Source: Larix kaempferi (Eukaryota; Streptophyta; Pinopsida; Pinales; Pinaceae). From it: DNA of 64,000 nucleotides. The DNA is taken from positions 5,084,001 to 5,148,000 of the forward strand of contig BSBM01001024.1 in the NCBI GenBank assembly GCA_027924585.1. Reading direction: 5' to 3'. Positions 11,569 through 22,394 of this stretch are shown here, one piece after another (position 1 is the stretch's first letter; each line of letters begins with the position of its first letter). The notes beneath the pieces are model-generated. The model was not told the DNA's origin. It saw only the letters and a list, made by a program, of their open reading frames with translations, and made no database searches. Made by a program: the position numbers and the translations under genes.

Positions 11569-11900
11569 CACAAGAAGATGGATCCTATCAAGAACATGTT
11601 GTTTACTATCTTAGTAAGGGCCTTGCAGGTCCTGAATTGAGATATTCCCAGGTCGAGAAGTTGGCCTTGGCAGCAGTCCATGCTGTCCAATGACTTAGAC
11701 ATTACATACTTCCAAAGAAAACAACCATAGTGGTCGAAATGAACCCCATGAGAAACATTTTGTCCCGCCATGTCATTGGTGGCAAATACTCAAAATGGAT
11801 AGTAATTTTACAAGAATTTGACCTTGAATTCAAAAACGCTAAAGCCAAGAAGTTGTTGGCATTTGCTGAATTAATGTCTGAGTTACCCATAGAGAAGGAG
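11530..11900 (+). pseudogene. First RNase H domain of element T (degenerate)
   Basis: Region homologous to the RT-linked RNase H of gypsy elements (AQEDGSYQEHVVYYLSKGL, about 11,565-11,625, then ALAAVHAVQ). A frame change near 11,545 removes the normal entry into the domain, and a stop occurs near 11,694. The downstream connection to integrase (KWIVILQEFDLEF, about 11,795) is readable. This damaged copy contrasts with the intact second RNase H at 13,321. Confidence 0.72.
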
Positions 11901-13208
11901 GGTACTATATCTGTTGAAACTTGGGAAAATGAACATGTATTCCTCATTGCACCTTCTGATCCATGGTATGGAGCATTCATTATATACCTTCAAACCCAAA
12001 GGATCGATCCTCAGCTTTCTAGTATTGAACGACGTCTCATTCGACATCAAGCTCGAAGATACCTCATCATCGGGGATACTTTGTACCATCAAGGAATAGA
12101 CATGATATTAAGACGTTGTTTAGTACACCAAGAAGCTAAACAAGCATTGAATGATTGCCATGCTGGAGCATGTGGTGGTCATCTTTCTGGGTTAGCAACT
12201 GCTCATAAAATATTGCGTGGAGGATACTTTTGGCCTACAATTTTCAAAGATTGCATAAAGGCTGTCAAAAAGTGTCACCCTTGCCAAATTTACACAAGAA
12301 AAATGCATGCACATCCTGCTCCTTTACACCTTGTAGTAACCATGGGTCCATTTTCAAAATGGACCATTGATTATATGACAGTCAACCCACCTTCAGCCAA
12401 TGGCCACCACTACATCATTGTAGAAGTGGACTACTTCACCAAGTGGGCTAAGGCGATGCCTACATTCAATTGCACGGGTAAAACTGCAACATACTTTCTA
12501 TTCAATCATATGATAGCAAGGTTTGGTGTACCCAAAGAGATCACTACGGACAATGGAAGTCATTTTAGGAATTACTGTATGGATGAACTTACAAACCGGT
12601 TAGGATTGCGGTAGGACTTTTCCTCACCATATTATCCTCAAGCTAACGGACAAGTAGAAGCCATCAACAAGTTTTTGAAAACCATGTTACAAAGGATGAT
12701 TAATAAAAACAAGAACAACTGGCACTTGATGTTGTTTACTGCTCTTTGGGCCTACCAAACAACTGCTAAAACTACAACTGGATTCACTCCTTTCCAACTG
12801 GTTTATGGAGAAGAAGCTGTGTTGTCGATTGAATGTGAAATCCCATCATTAAAGATAGCTGTCGAACTCATACCTAACACTTCTGCGGAAGAGGAAAGGC
12901 TTCTCCATCTCCATGCTTTGGATGAAACTAGAAGAGAAGCCTCTCTAAACATAGAAGTACATAAGAAGAGGGTCAAAACACAATATGACAAGTCCATTCG
13001 TCCTCGAGTCTTTTCCGAAGGCGATCTGGTTTTAGTTTATGACCAAGACCAAGATAAAATAGGAGAAGGAAAATTTGTACCTAAATGGTTTGGCCTGCTT
13101 ATTGTCAAAACTGTGTTAAAAAAGGGAGCTTATGAATTGGTCAATTTTGATGGGGAACCCATGTCAGAGATCAAAAATGGTCTCTATCTGAAGAAATACT
13201 TCGCGTAG
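11900..13208 (+). pseudogene. Integrase of element T (one in-frame stop)
   Basis: Inserts the cDNA into the genome. The HHCC zinc-binding domain is at about 12,150-12,290. The catalytic core triad is visible: Asp at 12,369-12,371, Asp at 12,549-12,551 and Glu at 12,657-12,659. The C-terminal domain ends in a GAYELVNFDGEP block and a stop at 13,206-13,208. A TAG at 12,612-12,614 falls between the second Asp and the Glu. Otherwise the frame is open from about 11,730 to 13,208, so this is the best preserved pol part apart from the second RNase H. Confidence 0.88.
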
Positions 13209-13320
13209 GCACTGATGCCTCGCACCATTTGTTGTATTATGTTGTATTTTTTGTATAAACTTTTGTACATTAGTTATTTCGAGCACACACTTATCTTGCT
13301 TGGCATTGTCACTTTGGCAG

Positions 13321-13743
13321 ATGGCACAAGAATCTTTCACATATTTGGGATATGCAGATGGCGCCAGCCATAGCTCTGGGAACATTGCTTCCGCTGCATG
13401 GGTTGTTTTTTCACCTAATAACGAAGTTCTTAGTTTAGGAGGCATTTTTCTCGGATCTGCAACCAACAATGTTGCAGAATATAGCGCAGTCATTGAGCTT
13501 CTTGTCGAGGCTATCACCCTTGGCATCCAACGAATAATCGTCAAAATGGACTCAGAATTAGTTGTATCCCAGTTAAATGGTCAGTATCAGGTTCGACATC
13601 CTACATTGTTTAGAAAGTTTCTACGAGTACGTCTTTTAGAGCGTCAGTTCGAGTTTATTGAGTATATACACGTTCCTAGAAGTCTGAATAGTTTGGCTGA
13701 TTCTTTGGCCAACTATGTACTTGATTTCCATCTAAGTCATTAA
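13321..13743 (+). CDS. Second RNase H domain of element T, downstream of integrase (intact frame)
   Basis: An open frame of 140 codons from the ATG at 13,321 (another in-frame ATG is at 13,300). It carries all four acidic residues of an RNase H active site: Asp in YADGAS (13,357-13,359), Glu in NNVAEYSAV (13,477-13,479), Asp in VKMDSELV (13,549-13,551) and Asp in LADSLAN (13,699-13,701). It lies 112 bases after the integrase stop in another frame, preceded by a pyrimidine-rich TTTGGCAG that resembles a splice acceptor. Tat-lineage plant elements are known to carry an extra, archaeal-type RNase H (aRNH); position and motifs fit that. It would degrade RNA in RNA:DNA hybrids during reverse transcription. 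Confidence 0.82.
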   Translation: MAQESFTYLGYADGASHSSGNIASAAWVVFSPNNEVLSLGGIFLGSATNNVAEYSAVIELLVEAITLGIQRIIVKMDSELVVSQLNGQYQVRHPTLFRKFLRVRLLERQFEFIEYIHVPRSLNSLADSLANYVLDFHLSH

Positions 13744-15934
13744 CGTTTTACCAAAAAGCAAGAATGTACATTATTTCATGGCCAATTTAATTAAACACAT
13801 CATTTAAGGACATAAGTGAAACCGAAATAATCTAGCTTACATCATAACCCAAAAAGTGTGTAAACTTCGCACACACCAAAAAGAATAGCGTAAATGCTAT
13901 TTCCCTTTTTGATTATTTTCTTACAGATAAGACCCAAAAATGTTCATATAAACAAAAAAATTGGAATATTTAGAAAACTCGAAAACATGGGAAACTGTTT
14001 CAAACTTTTCTAGTTCAACATCGAAACTAACCCACTACTGGCAGATCAAAGACTAAAGGTTCATAGCTTTTAGGAATTCAAGCTGAAAGGGGATACCTCC
14101 TCTCATACATCGGCTACACAAAGAATACATATGGTAAATCATGAGTATTTTTACTTATCTTTTATTCATACATATACAAACCGTATCCTTTTGAACAATA
14201 GAAAGATGCATAATTCCTCGTTTTTGGCTATCTTTTTAGATATTAAATGCACATTTGAACCAGTTTCTAACTAAACTGCTGGCTAGTGAAATGGTTTTTG
14301 ATTTCAGGACTTGAAGAATTTAACAGTTCGAACTATTTGACTCAGGTAGTTGAGACAGACCATGATTCATGATGATCTATGATTTTGACATTTTTCACAA
14401 GATTCAAGATGAAGTAAACCTCATTAAACCACTCCTACTTGACCATTTCACCAAATTGGATAACCTCAGTCACATGGTATTTCTTCACCGTCCGTCGACA
14501 CATAATCCTGCTTCAGATAGCCTACCTTGGGAAGGAACAGCTGTAAGAGTGTGCACAACTAGCTTAGACCTTCTTTGCAATATGGATATTTGCCTTAGCC
14601 TAGCCTGTGCCCTTGAAAAATAGGCATACTCCCATGCAACACTCATTCCCTCCTATGTATCATAACATTCTTTATTCTTTTTTACAAAAAATAAAAAAGC
14701 ATATAAATTAAAAAACACAAAAATCCAAAATGGTAGAGACTTGAATCACTTCATAATATAATCTTTGGAGAAAACGACAATAGTCATTCCTTGTCACCCT
14801 TGAACACGGCACATAATTTCGTCTCCACTGTCAGTACACCATCTGCATTTGCCTTAGGAAACTGTACCAGTATTTTGAACAAATCTCCACCGATGAGTTA
14901 TCATTCCCATCAACAATAGAGCTTTCGTTAATGCATATGGCATTAGCGGATTTCATTAAGGTCGGTTACTCAAAGTCCTATGTTTCCAAGTGTCCATTCT
15001 GTGTCGTGTTATGTGTTCAAGGGAAGTCCAAACCGAGTCGGCCATTCCCCAAATATTCCTGACCAGTCGTGATGGCTTTCCTTGTTTCAGTATACAGTGT
15101 TGGATCTCGCAGTTTTACCAAATTATATCATACTATTGACCTCTGTTTCGTATCGGTTGATGTGGGATGCATTAATGCCCTCCTTCCGATGGATCTATTC
15201 CTATCGACATCAAATCATCATCTAGGACATGGATCTAGAAACCCGGGAGTACCTTGGGTCTTGCAGTCATTAGTGGCAGGTTTCCTCGCAAATGACAATG
15301 GGTATACATCAATGACCCCTGATTGTTTGATTCTACAAGTGTTCGACTTCAGAACATTTATTCACACTTGTTAGTTTGTACTCAGTACCGTAGATTCCAT
15401 CATCATTATCGGTGGGTATCTTCGCATCTATTAACGGTATACATCAATGACCGATAATCAGATGGTGTTTTATTATGCTTGACATCAGATCACTTATTCG
15501 CATGATATAGACTCGTACTATCGTCGGTTTGTATTGAAGACCTTGGGAAAAACAGTTGTATCACTAATCGATGCACTACCCGAGCTGCGCAAGATTAGAC
15601 TGCCATGTCAGAATCCCAAAAAGACTTTGTTATCGCACTCATCAAAGTGCACATTTACATTTTCAGAAAAATTTGCTTTTGACATGGATCCACTATGTAT
15701 TGTTCGTGGCCATGCTTTTTTACTGCTGAGCATGGGTATGCCAGCCTCAGGAAGATATTATATATTTGAGAAATTGCTATGTTTTACAGGTGTGATCCTC
15801 AATCCATCACATGTGAGCTTTCCTTCCCTTATCCTTGCTTTGAACGATAAAGAGTATCAGTATACAGAGTATAAATTTCAGTAATGTATTTCGGACCTTA
15901 GCTCTGCTCCGGACCTCACACATTAGGGGGCATC
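13744..15934 (+). other. 3' non-coding region of element T
   Basis: About 2.2 kb between the second RNase H and the 3' LTR. Open frames of 84-116 codons occur at 14,369, 15,069 and 15,534 on the plus strand, but none shows a recognisable domain. Tat and Ogre elements often carry long 3' regions without conserved genes. A polypurine tract, TTAGGGGG at 15,923-15,930, lies four bases before the 3' LTR. Confidence 0.65.
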
Positions 15935-16609
15935 TGTTAACAATAAAATTAACACTCTTAATCAAGTGACGGAAGAAGCGCATTTTTACCATGCACCTGC
16001 AGCAGGAAGACATGACACAAGTTCATGCAAAATGAACCCTCTCTAAGAAATGCATTAATTGTGTTTAAAATCATTCTAAATGGTGCAAAAAGCCTAAAAA
16101 CTATGAAAAGTGGGTTTTCAAGTTAAAATAATATAACATGGATTATCCCACACTCAAAAGAGAAACCTAAGGCACATTTCCCAATGCTATATAAGAAAGT
16201 CATTGGGGCATGGTAAAGAGACACAAAGGAAGAGCAAAGGATGCTGGAAAGATTCTGAAGGAGGAGAAAGAGCTCAAATTCTTGAAAAGAAAGGGTGAAG
16301 GAAGGGAAACTCATGTCGATGGAGGAAGGATTCATATCTAGTGCCATGGTAAGGATGTATTTCTCCATTATTCTACTATGAATAGATTCAAGTTTCTACC
16401 ATCTATGAGTTTAAATCTGGTTTATCTTGTATGAATTTAATTCTTGGATGTCTTTAGATCTTAACTGTGTTTGTCTTGATTGATGAATAGATCTAGATCT
16501 TTTGGAAATTTGTAATAATCTTTTCAAGTTACTGACATAGGAACTCACCATTCCTTAGGAAGATAGTTAAATTAGTGTAGACACAACCCTACACTAAATA
16601 CTATTATCA
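15935..16609 (+). repeat. 3' LTR of element T (675 bp)
   Basis: Matches the 5' LTR from TGTTAAC to ATTATCA with a few substitutions and an 11-base difference. It is preceded by the PPT at 15,923-15,930. The following TCAGA is the right target-site copy (left copy GCAGA at 1,850-1,854). Confidence 0.88.
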
Positions 16610-17371
16610 TCAGAATGCATACATAGGACTACGGACAACGTATTACAGAACTACAGAATAGGTATTATCGAACTACAGAGAAAATCGTTGAATCTGAAAT
16701 CAAAATCCACTATGTAAACAATTATCAAATTACTTTCACACATCATAATGATTAAGCCAGTTAACAAAATGGATGAAAAATACATGTGATCAAATACAAA
16801 GCTCCTGATCTACGTACTGAGGGGGCCCTCCCCAATACATATTCCAGGAGTGAAAAAGACTTATAAACTCAAGGATTTTAAACAAGACCAGTCTTCCATT
16901 ATCAAAATCGTAACTTCATGTTCCAAGAAAAACTTAAACATAATTGTCTCGAATATAAAATGTGCTGAAGATTGTTTCTATAAAATGTCAACAGGACCCC
17001 CTTCTATTCATAGGTTCCTATTTATTCCTAATTCTTAACCTAACTCTACATTGTAAATGCCGATCCTGGTAAACATGAGTTTTTCTATAAATCGGGAAAA
17101 TGTGAGCGTTGAGCCACTCGTGATCTTTCAGTATTTGAGCTTGATTTACTTGTTGTCTTCTTGATCACCTGCACCCTACTCATACATTCCTATTTTCATA
17201 TAATTAGCACATAAAAACTCCTTTAAGCATAAGAAGAATAATCTCTAAACTACTTTATTAAATAATCAAAACAAATGCATTCATCCCCACAAACAGAGGT
17301 ATTTTCCTTATTCTTTCTTGTGCTTGTGTGGCATAAAAGGGGCTATAGAGTACCTAATTCTGGGCTCATCA
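16610..17371 (-). repeat. LTR of gypsy element G, part 2 (distal)
   Basis: Sequence resuming after T and running to TGGGCTCATCA at 17,371, so the minus-strand LTR would start TGATGAGCCC. Together with 1,234-1,854 it makes an LTR of about 1.38 kb. The boundary is supported by the abrupt start of integrase-flanking sequence of element P just after it. No second copy of this LTR is in the window, so the extent is inferred. Confidence 0.5.
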
Positions 17372-17376
17372 AGTCT

Positions 17377-18720
17377 ACCGACAGTTACAGATTAACAAGT
17401 TTTCGACCTCAGACTCCGACTACTTCTTGAAAGATACCTTTCTATACAGGCTTGGACAGCTTTGTGTACCGACCGGTGAGCACCGACAGCAACTCATTTG
17501 GGACATGCACTACAACAAGACTGCAGGACACTTTGGAGTAGCAAATACACTTGTTATTCTACAGAAGTATTTCTTTTGGCCTACACTTAAATCCAACATC
17601 AACAAGTACATTCAATCATGCATGGTTTGCACCATTGCTAAGCCACCTAATCGACGACAGGGATTGTATACACCTCTACCAGTTCCTAGTCGACCATGGG
17701 AATCTATTTCTATGGACTACTTGACGGGTTATCCTACTACCAGACATCAGCATGACGCGATATTAGTAGTAATCGACCGATTTTCCAAGATGGCCATTTG
17801 CATACCATGTAAGAAGACCACGATAACACAACAAACTGCTCAACTCTTCTTTACACATGTTTGGAAACACTTTGGTTTACCCACAACCATTATTTCCGAT
17901 CGAGATTCCAGATTCATCAGCATCTTTTGGAATACCCTTTGGCAATTGCTAGACACACGACTCTCATTGTCGAAAGCTTTCCACCCTCAGACCGACGGAC
18001 AAACAAAAATTGTGAATCACTTGGTAGTACAACTGCTTCGCATGTACAATCACTAGCATTGATGCACATGGGATGAAATTCTTCCATACATCCAGCACAG
18101 CTACAATCGTGCTCAGCACAGTTCTACAGGAAAGAGTCCATTTGAAGTATGTTATGGATTTCATCCCTCATCTCCTATTGAATTGATCATCTCCTTGACA
18201 CAGTCAAGCGACACCGACTACAGCAAGCGAGAAGTTGATAAAGTAGTTAAGTTCAGAGATCAGATATGCTACATCTAGAAGCAAGCACAGGAAATGCTGC
18301 ACAGAGAAAGAGAGAAAGCTAACGCCCGACACAACAAGCATCTTATTCCTCATTCATTCCAAATTGGGGATAAGGTATGGTTACATCTCAAGAAGGAGCG
18401 CTTCACATGCCCATTCAAGAAGATCAAGCCTTTGCGATATGGTCCGTACAGTATTCTTCGACAGATTGGCGAAAATGACTTCCATCTCGACATTCCTACA
18501 TGCCTTGGTCTACATACAGTATTCAATGTGGATCTCCTTTGACCATACCATGCACCCTTGATGGAACAGAATGACTTGCAGACAACAGAACCCGAAGACA
18601 TCCATCCAAATGTTCAGGAGCCTCTTCCTTGCGACATCATTGTGGGACGGCGAGTACGCCATACAAGGACGAACATAATTCGCTTGTTTCAGGTTGCCAA
18701 GGCTGACTAGATCCCATATC
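17377..18720 (+). pseudogene. Integrase of element P with catalytic Glu replaced by Lys
   Basis: Ty3/gypsy integrase. The HHCC zinc domain is at about 17,505-17,635, the first catalytic Asp is in SMDYLTGYP (about 17,715) and the second in ISDRDSRF (about 17,900). At the conserved 35-residue spacing after the second Asp, where FHPQTDGQT is followed by Glu in the family, the codon at 18,006-18,008 is AAA (Lys). The frame then meets stops at 18,055, 18,061 and 18,279 but continues to a GPY/F-type C-terminal domain (18,294-18,542). A further stop-containing tail follows to about 18,800 and may be a decayed chromodomain-like segment. Function is lost both by stops and by the active-site change. 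Confidence 0.85.
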
Positions 18721-18824
18721 AAGGAAAGTAGTACTCGGTTACTGAATTGAACGACAAGTTTCCTCACCTTCGCGAGAAAACAATGGGGTCCATTGTTTCT
18801 TAAGGAAGGAGGTCCGATCCACAT

Positions 18825-19393
18825 CGCAGTTGGCAAGTCATCGACGTTGATGCAACTTCGACAAGTTTCAACTTCGACACGACTTCAACTTGATAGGTTA
18901 TCTACGACAGGTTCTGAATTCAACACAACTCCGACGAGTATCGACTTCGACACACCTCGACACATTCGCACCTTCGACATGTTCAACAACCTCACAATTC
19001 ACTACATCGACAAGCAGCGTCGACATGTGACCAGCGACTGTCGAACTTCGACATACTTTCTCTCTGTCTTCCAATCGAATGTAACGGTTGAACTGTTGAA
19101 CCATTCTAAACTTCTTCTTTGTAACTGAATGTAACGGGAAGGAACCCAAGCGTCTCAGAAATATATATAAGCATGTATAATATTGTAACATACAATCATT
19201 GATTTACCTATTTTACATCTAATAGAAGAACAGTTCTCATTCCTACATATTGTCTGCGCATATTGTGTTTATCTGTGTAGTGTAATCCTGCTTTTCTCAT
19301 TTTGCTTATGCTTAATTTATTCCACCATAAAAGAGCTGACTCATTCAGTCGAACTGTTGTCCCCCTCATGCTTCCTGGACACGACCCGTATCA
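18825..19393 (+). repeat. 3' LTR of element P
   Basis: Purine-rich AAGGAAGGAGG at about 18,803 is a likely PPT. The following ~570 bases contain many short TTCGACA/CTTCGAC repeats, a TATATATAAG box at about 19,162-19,170, and end TATCA at 19,393. The start is uncertain by some tens of bases because no clear TG follows the PPT at once. The second LTR is not in the window. Confidence 0.5.
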
Positions 19394-20845
19394 TGAAGCT
19401 TCGAGCTTCATCACGATTTCCAACGCCTCCACCTGAAATAGGATATTTTGCTACATTAACGAAATTCGAATGTGTGGTATCAATCCTGCAATAAACCATT
19501 CCTTGTGTTGTACGTCGCTCATCCCAAAACTAACTTTAGCCATCATAGTTTTGAATCTCTGATCAAACTCCCACACCAACTCAATAGGGAATTGCTTTAT
19601 CTCCTTCAATTATGTGATGTACTGCGATTCCGATTTAGGCTTCTTAAACTCGTCGATCAAACCAGCTCTAATTTCTTCCAGAGTCTTATGCTGACGTCCT
19701 ACATGGACTTGTATAAAATTCATGTACCAATCCAATGCACGACCTCTGAAGGTCATCACCAGTTGTCCCTTCTTGATAGCTTCATCCTGTACTTGTTTTA
19801 CTGTCCACACTACTTCGCACAAGAACCAATACTGCTCGGGATCCTCCGTCCCATTTCCCTGAGAGAGAGGTAACTTCACATCTTCGCCTACCATCCTTGG
19901 TTGTCTACCAGTGTTTGTATATCCGCTACTGTTACTGCTATTGTGATACGCAGGACAACCCTGCGACGAGCTTGTGTTTCTTCCTCCAAAGTTTGGCGCA
20001 GTGCATGGGGTTGTGAGTACGTTGTAGTTTTGGGTTTTTCCTTCCTCAGGTTCAGGGGTAGCATGGTCGTCCTCTTCATTGTCATAAGGTTTCTTAGTCC
20101 CTTGTGGCCCATTTCACGGTCCTTCATTCTGGTCGCACTAGGAATCTCTCTCTCTATCTCAGTCCTCCTCTTCTTCTCCGGCCAGAACCTCGCCCCACTT
20201 CTCAAGCGGTCACAATATTCCACAAATTCCCTCACAATTTTGTCGTAGTTCATTTCCATCTACTCCACATCATTATATCAGACTTGCATCTACGCAGTAC
20301 CCACAGCCTCCGCACACCAGAGTTTACTCATTGGACTTCATCTTCAATATTCCCTTTTCGCAAATGAGCATTTTAATCCACAATGGTAACGCCAATAGGT
20401 ACCTTCTTCTGGGTCCTTTGAATAATTTCCTTTCCGTGTCACTGCATGACCTAACTGTGTCGACAACAAACTCAGTAATGTACCCTTCCAAAATGTTATC
20501 TACCCAGACATTGACAGCCCTTGAAGCTTTATTGTTAACACAACTCAATTGATGGATTAGTTCCAGGGTCCAATGCTCTGGCTCGCATCCTTGGAATTCT
20601 TCTTCTGAAAAGTTAGGTTATCCAACCACTCATACAGGAGTATAGGAAACTCACAGAAAAATAACTCGTGGATATCAGTATAAATGTACTTCTACAACCA
20701 TTTTTCTATCGACCATCCAGGTTTCTGATTTTCTTCCTCGGCAAACTCTCGCGCCTTTTTGTCGAACCACTCCTCAATCTCTGGCTTTATCGGATTCCAA
20801 AGTATGTCCTCTCTCTTTCGCACTAGGGTCCCGGCAACGAAACCA
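19394..20845 (-). pseudogene. gag of element A (broken)
   Basis: The gag region runs from the PBS leftwards. Readable parts are the N-terminal segment ending in EEWFDKKAREF (about 20,740-20,790), an ILEGYITEFVVDT segment (20,324-20,548) and a capsid-like segment GNGTEDPEQYWFLCE (19,610-19,894). The last is homologous to GNGTEDPEQY of element B at 34,140. Multiple frameshifts and stops separate these. Coding continues with decay to the P insertion at 19,394. No intact product is possible. Confidence 0.8.
20826..20845 (-). other. Primer-binding site of element A
   Basis: The minus strand reads TGGTTTCGTTGCCGGGACCC, two bases inside the LTR end at 20,848. It matches the PBS of element B at 33,155. 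Confidence 0.75.
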
Positions 20846-20847
20846 TT

Positions 20848-21680
20848 TGTTAACACGGATATTTCGATAGGGGTTCACTTCGCACTATGTCAACAAAGCT
20901 TGACACAAACTCCAATAGATACTGGGCTAGAAAGGGTTTAGTCTTTCTAGCAACACTCGCAAAGAAAGTGAAGTCTCACCCGAGATACCTAACGGGGTTG
21001 CAGGAACCTAGCTTCCGCAGGTATAAGAGGACATGCATCATTCACATTTAATTACAACATAACCCAAAGATCGACATAATTAGCATTCACACCATAGCAC
21101 TATCGAAACATACTAATTAGATCGATGCAGTAACATATTATCTAAACATATTCAACAGATGAGCAACACATATCAAATCTATCCATACTGCGACAAAATA
21201 CATCATACTGCGGTACATCACATAAGCGACAGAGTTATATACAAACATTCCTTCTCATTATACATCAATCTGTTCTTACAAATCAGGAATACAAATCCAC
21301 AAAACCCATCTCTACTGCTCAGGTCCAATACAAAAGGTTATCCAGTGTGAAAGATAGATCAAAACTCCGCAGATGCAAAGATACCTTCATCGACCAAGAG
21401 ACTAGATCAGAGAAAAATATTGGATAAAATCCCCTAAGATAAGATGCCCGAAGGCTTACAATTCCACTCCTATTTATAGGCTCCCTAGTCATTACAAACT
21501 TAGTCCACTTCACAAAGTGACCCATTAACTAACTAACTAATTAACTAATGACTCTGCTTTATCCTCTTTACTTCTGCTGTATCCGCCTTGTTGTGCTCCG
21601 TGATTGGTCTCTTACCCTTGTCGTTGACCCCTTTGTTGTTGGTTGTACCAAAAATTCTGCGACTTAGCCCCATGCCAACA
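20848..21680 (-). repeat. 5' LTR of element A (833 bp)
   Basis: Plus-strand start TGTTAACACGG and end GCCCCATGCCAACA, i.e. TGTTGGCATGGGG when read on the minus strand, as in element B. A TATAAATA box on the minus strand is at 21,471-21,478. The first five bases after it (ATGGT, 21,681-21,685) are the presumed target copy. Confidence 0.85.
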
Positions 21681-22288
21681 ATGGTAAAGGATCTTAGACT
21701 CATCCCTAAAGTGCAAAACTCTTGATCGTGTCCACATCCCACTTGTATGCCAAAGATCCACTTTAAGGCCTATGTTGTGGTTAGAGGCTTTGATATGGCC
21801 CATTAGCTCAAGAATATTAATTTAGGGTCTAATTAGCTCATTTTCTCCTTCAACAATGGTCAAATCCTTGGGACCCATCCTTAGTGGACAAAACCTTATA
21901 ATGGAACCCATATCACACTCTAACGACAATAACCTCCTACATAGGGCATGTTTTTTTGTTTTTGGACTTGTTCATGACCCTTGGTCCTTAGAAGCTTAAT
22001 CTAGGGCCTATGATCATTATTTTCCTTTGACTCATGTTAGCAAGACCTTGTGACCCATCCCTACTATCCAAGGCAAGGTAGGAACAAACATAATCCACTT
22101 GGACCTATATTATCCCCTTTAGAGGACCCATGTGGTAGTTTGAAGACTTCTTCATGGCCCATGAGCCCTAGAAGCTTCATTTAGAGCCTAATTTCCTTAT
22201 TTTCCTCCCATTACAATGGTTAAGTCATGGAAACATAGTCCTCATGTGTAAAACCTCCTACGAGCACCCATGTCACAATTAGAGGTTA
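21681..22288. repeat. Degenerate ~178-bp tandem array (about 3.4 copies)
   Basis: Units begin with an ATGGT-like word at 21,681, 21,856, 22,034 and 22,216, giving periods of 175, 178 and 182. Shared internal blocks include GACCCATCC(T/C)TA, CATGGCCCAT(T/G)AG, AGAAGCTT(A/C)AT and TAGGGCCTA. Copies are strongly diverged. There is no coding potential. Confidence 0.72.
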
Positions 22289-22296
22289 AATATATA

Positions 22297-22356
<60 letters not shown>

Positions 22357-22360
22357 TATA

Positions 22361-22393
<33 letters not shown>
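22289..22393. repeat. TA/TG compound microsatellite
   Basis: An interrupted (TA)n tract of about 70 bases followed directly by a (TG)n tract of about 29 bases. The TG tract produces a Met-Cys-Val open frame that is an artefact. Confidence 0.97.

Positions 22394-22394
<1 letters not shown>

Larger units (their letters stand above)
1855..16609 (+). mobile_element. Element T: Tat-like Ty3/gypsy retrotransposon, structurally complete (14.75 kb)
   Basis: The two LTRs (1,855-2,541 and 15,935-16,609) are near identical. They are flanked by GCAGA on the left and TCAGA on the right, a 5-bp target duplication with one mismatch. Internal order: PBS, a 3.7 kb repeat-rich leader, gag, protease, RT, RNase H, integrase, a second RNase H, a 2.2 kb 3' non-coding region, PPT, 3' LTR. 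The long leader, gag type and extra RNase H after integrase fit the Tat branch of plant Ty3/gypsy. Several stops and frameshifts in gag, RT and integrase make it non-autonomous now. It is inserted in the LTR of element G and is among the youngest events here, because its LTRs differ at few positions. Confidence 0.88.
17372..19393 (+). mobile_element. Element P: gypsy retrotransposon, 3' half
   Basis: Begins in the linker just before integrase, where the LTR of G is inserted, and continues through integrase to a 3' LTR ending CCCGTATCA at 19,393. Its 5' half would lie left of G and is not in the window. It ends inside the gag of minus-strand element A, so P inserted into A. Confidence 0.7.
19394..21680 (-). 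mobile_element. Element A: gypsy retrotransposon, 5' LTR and gag (B family)
   Basis: Minus-strand copy of the same family as element B. The LTR, PBS and about 1.4 kb of gag align with 32,372-34,600 in reverse orientation. It is cut at 19,394 by element P; the remainder would lie left of the window. Confidence 0.85.

Noticed and set aside
18543-18800. Chromodomain at the end of P integrase
   Set aside because: A VGRRVRHTRTN-like segment is suggestive, but stops and absent aromatic-cage residues prevent a firm call; mentioned only as a possible tail.
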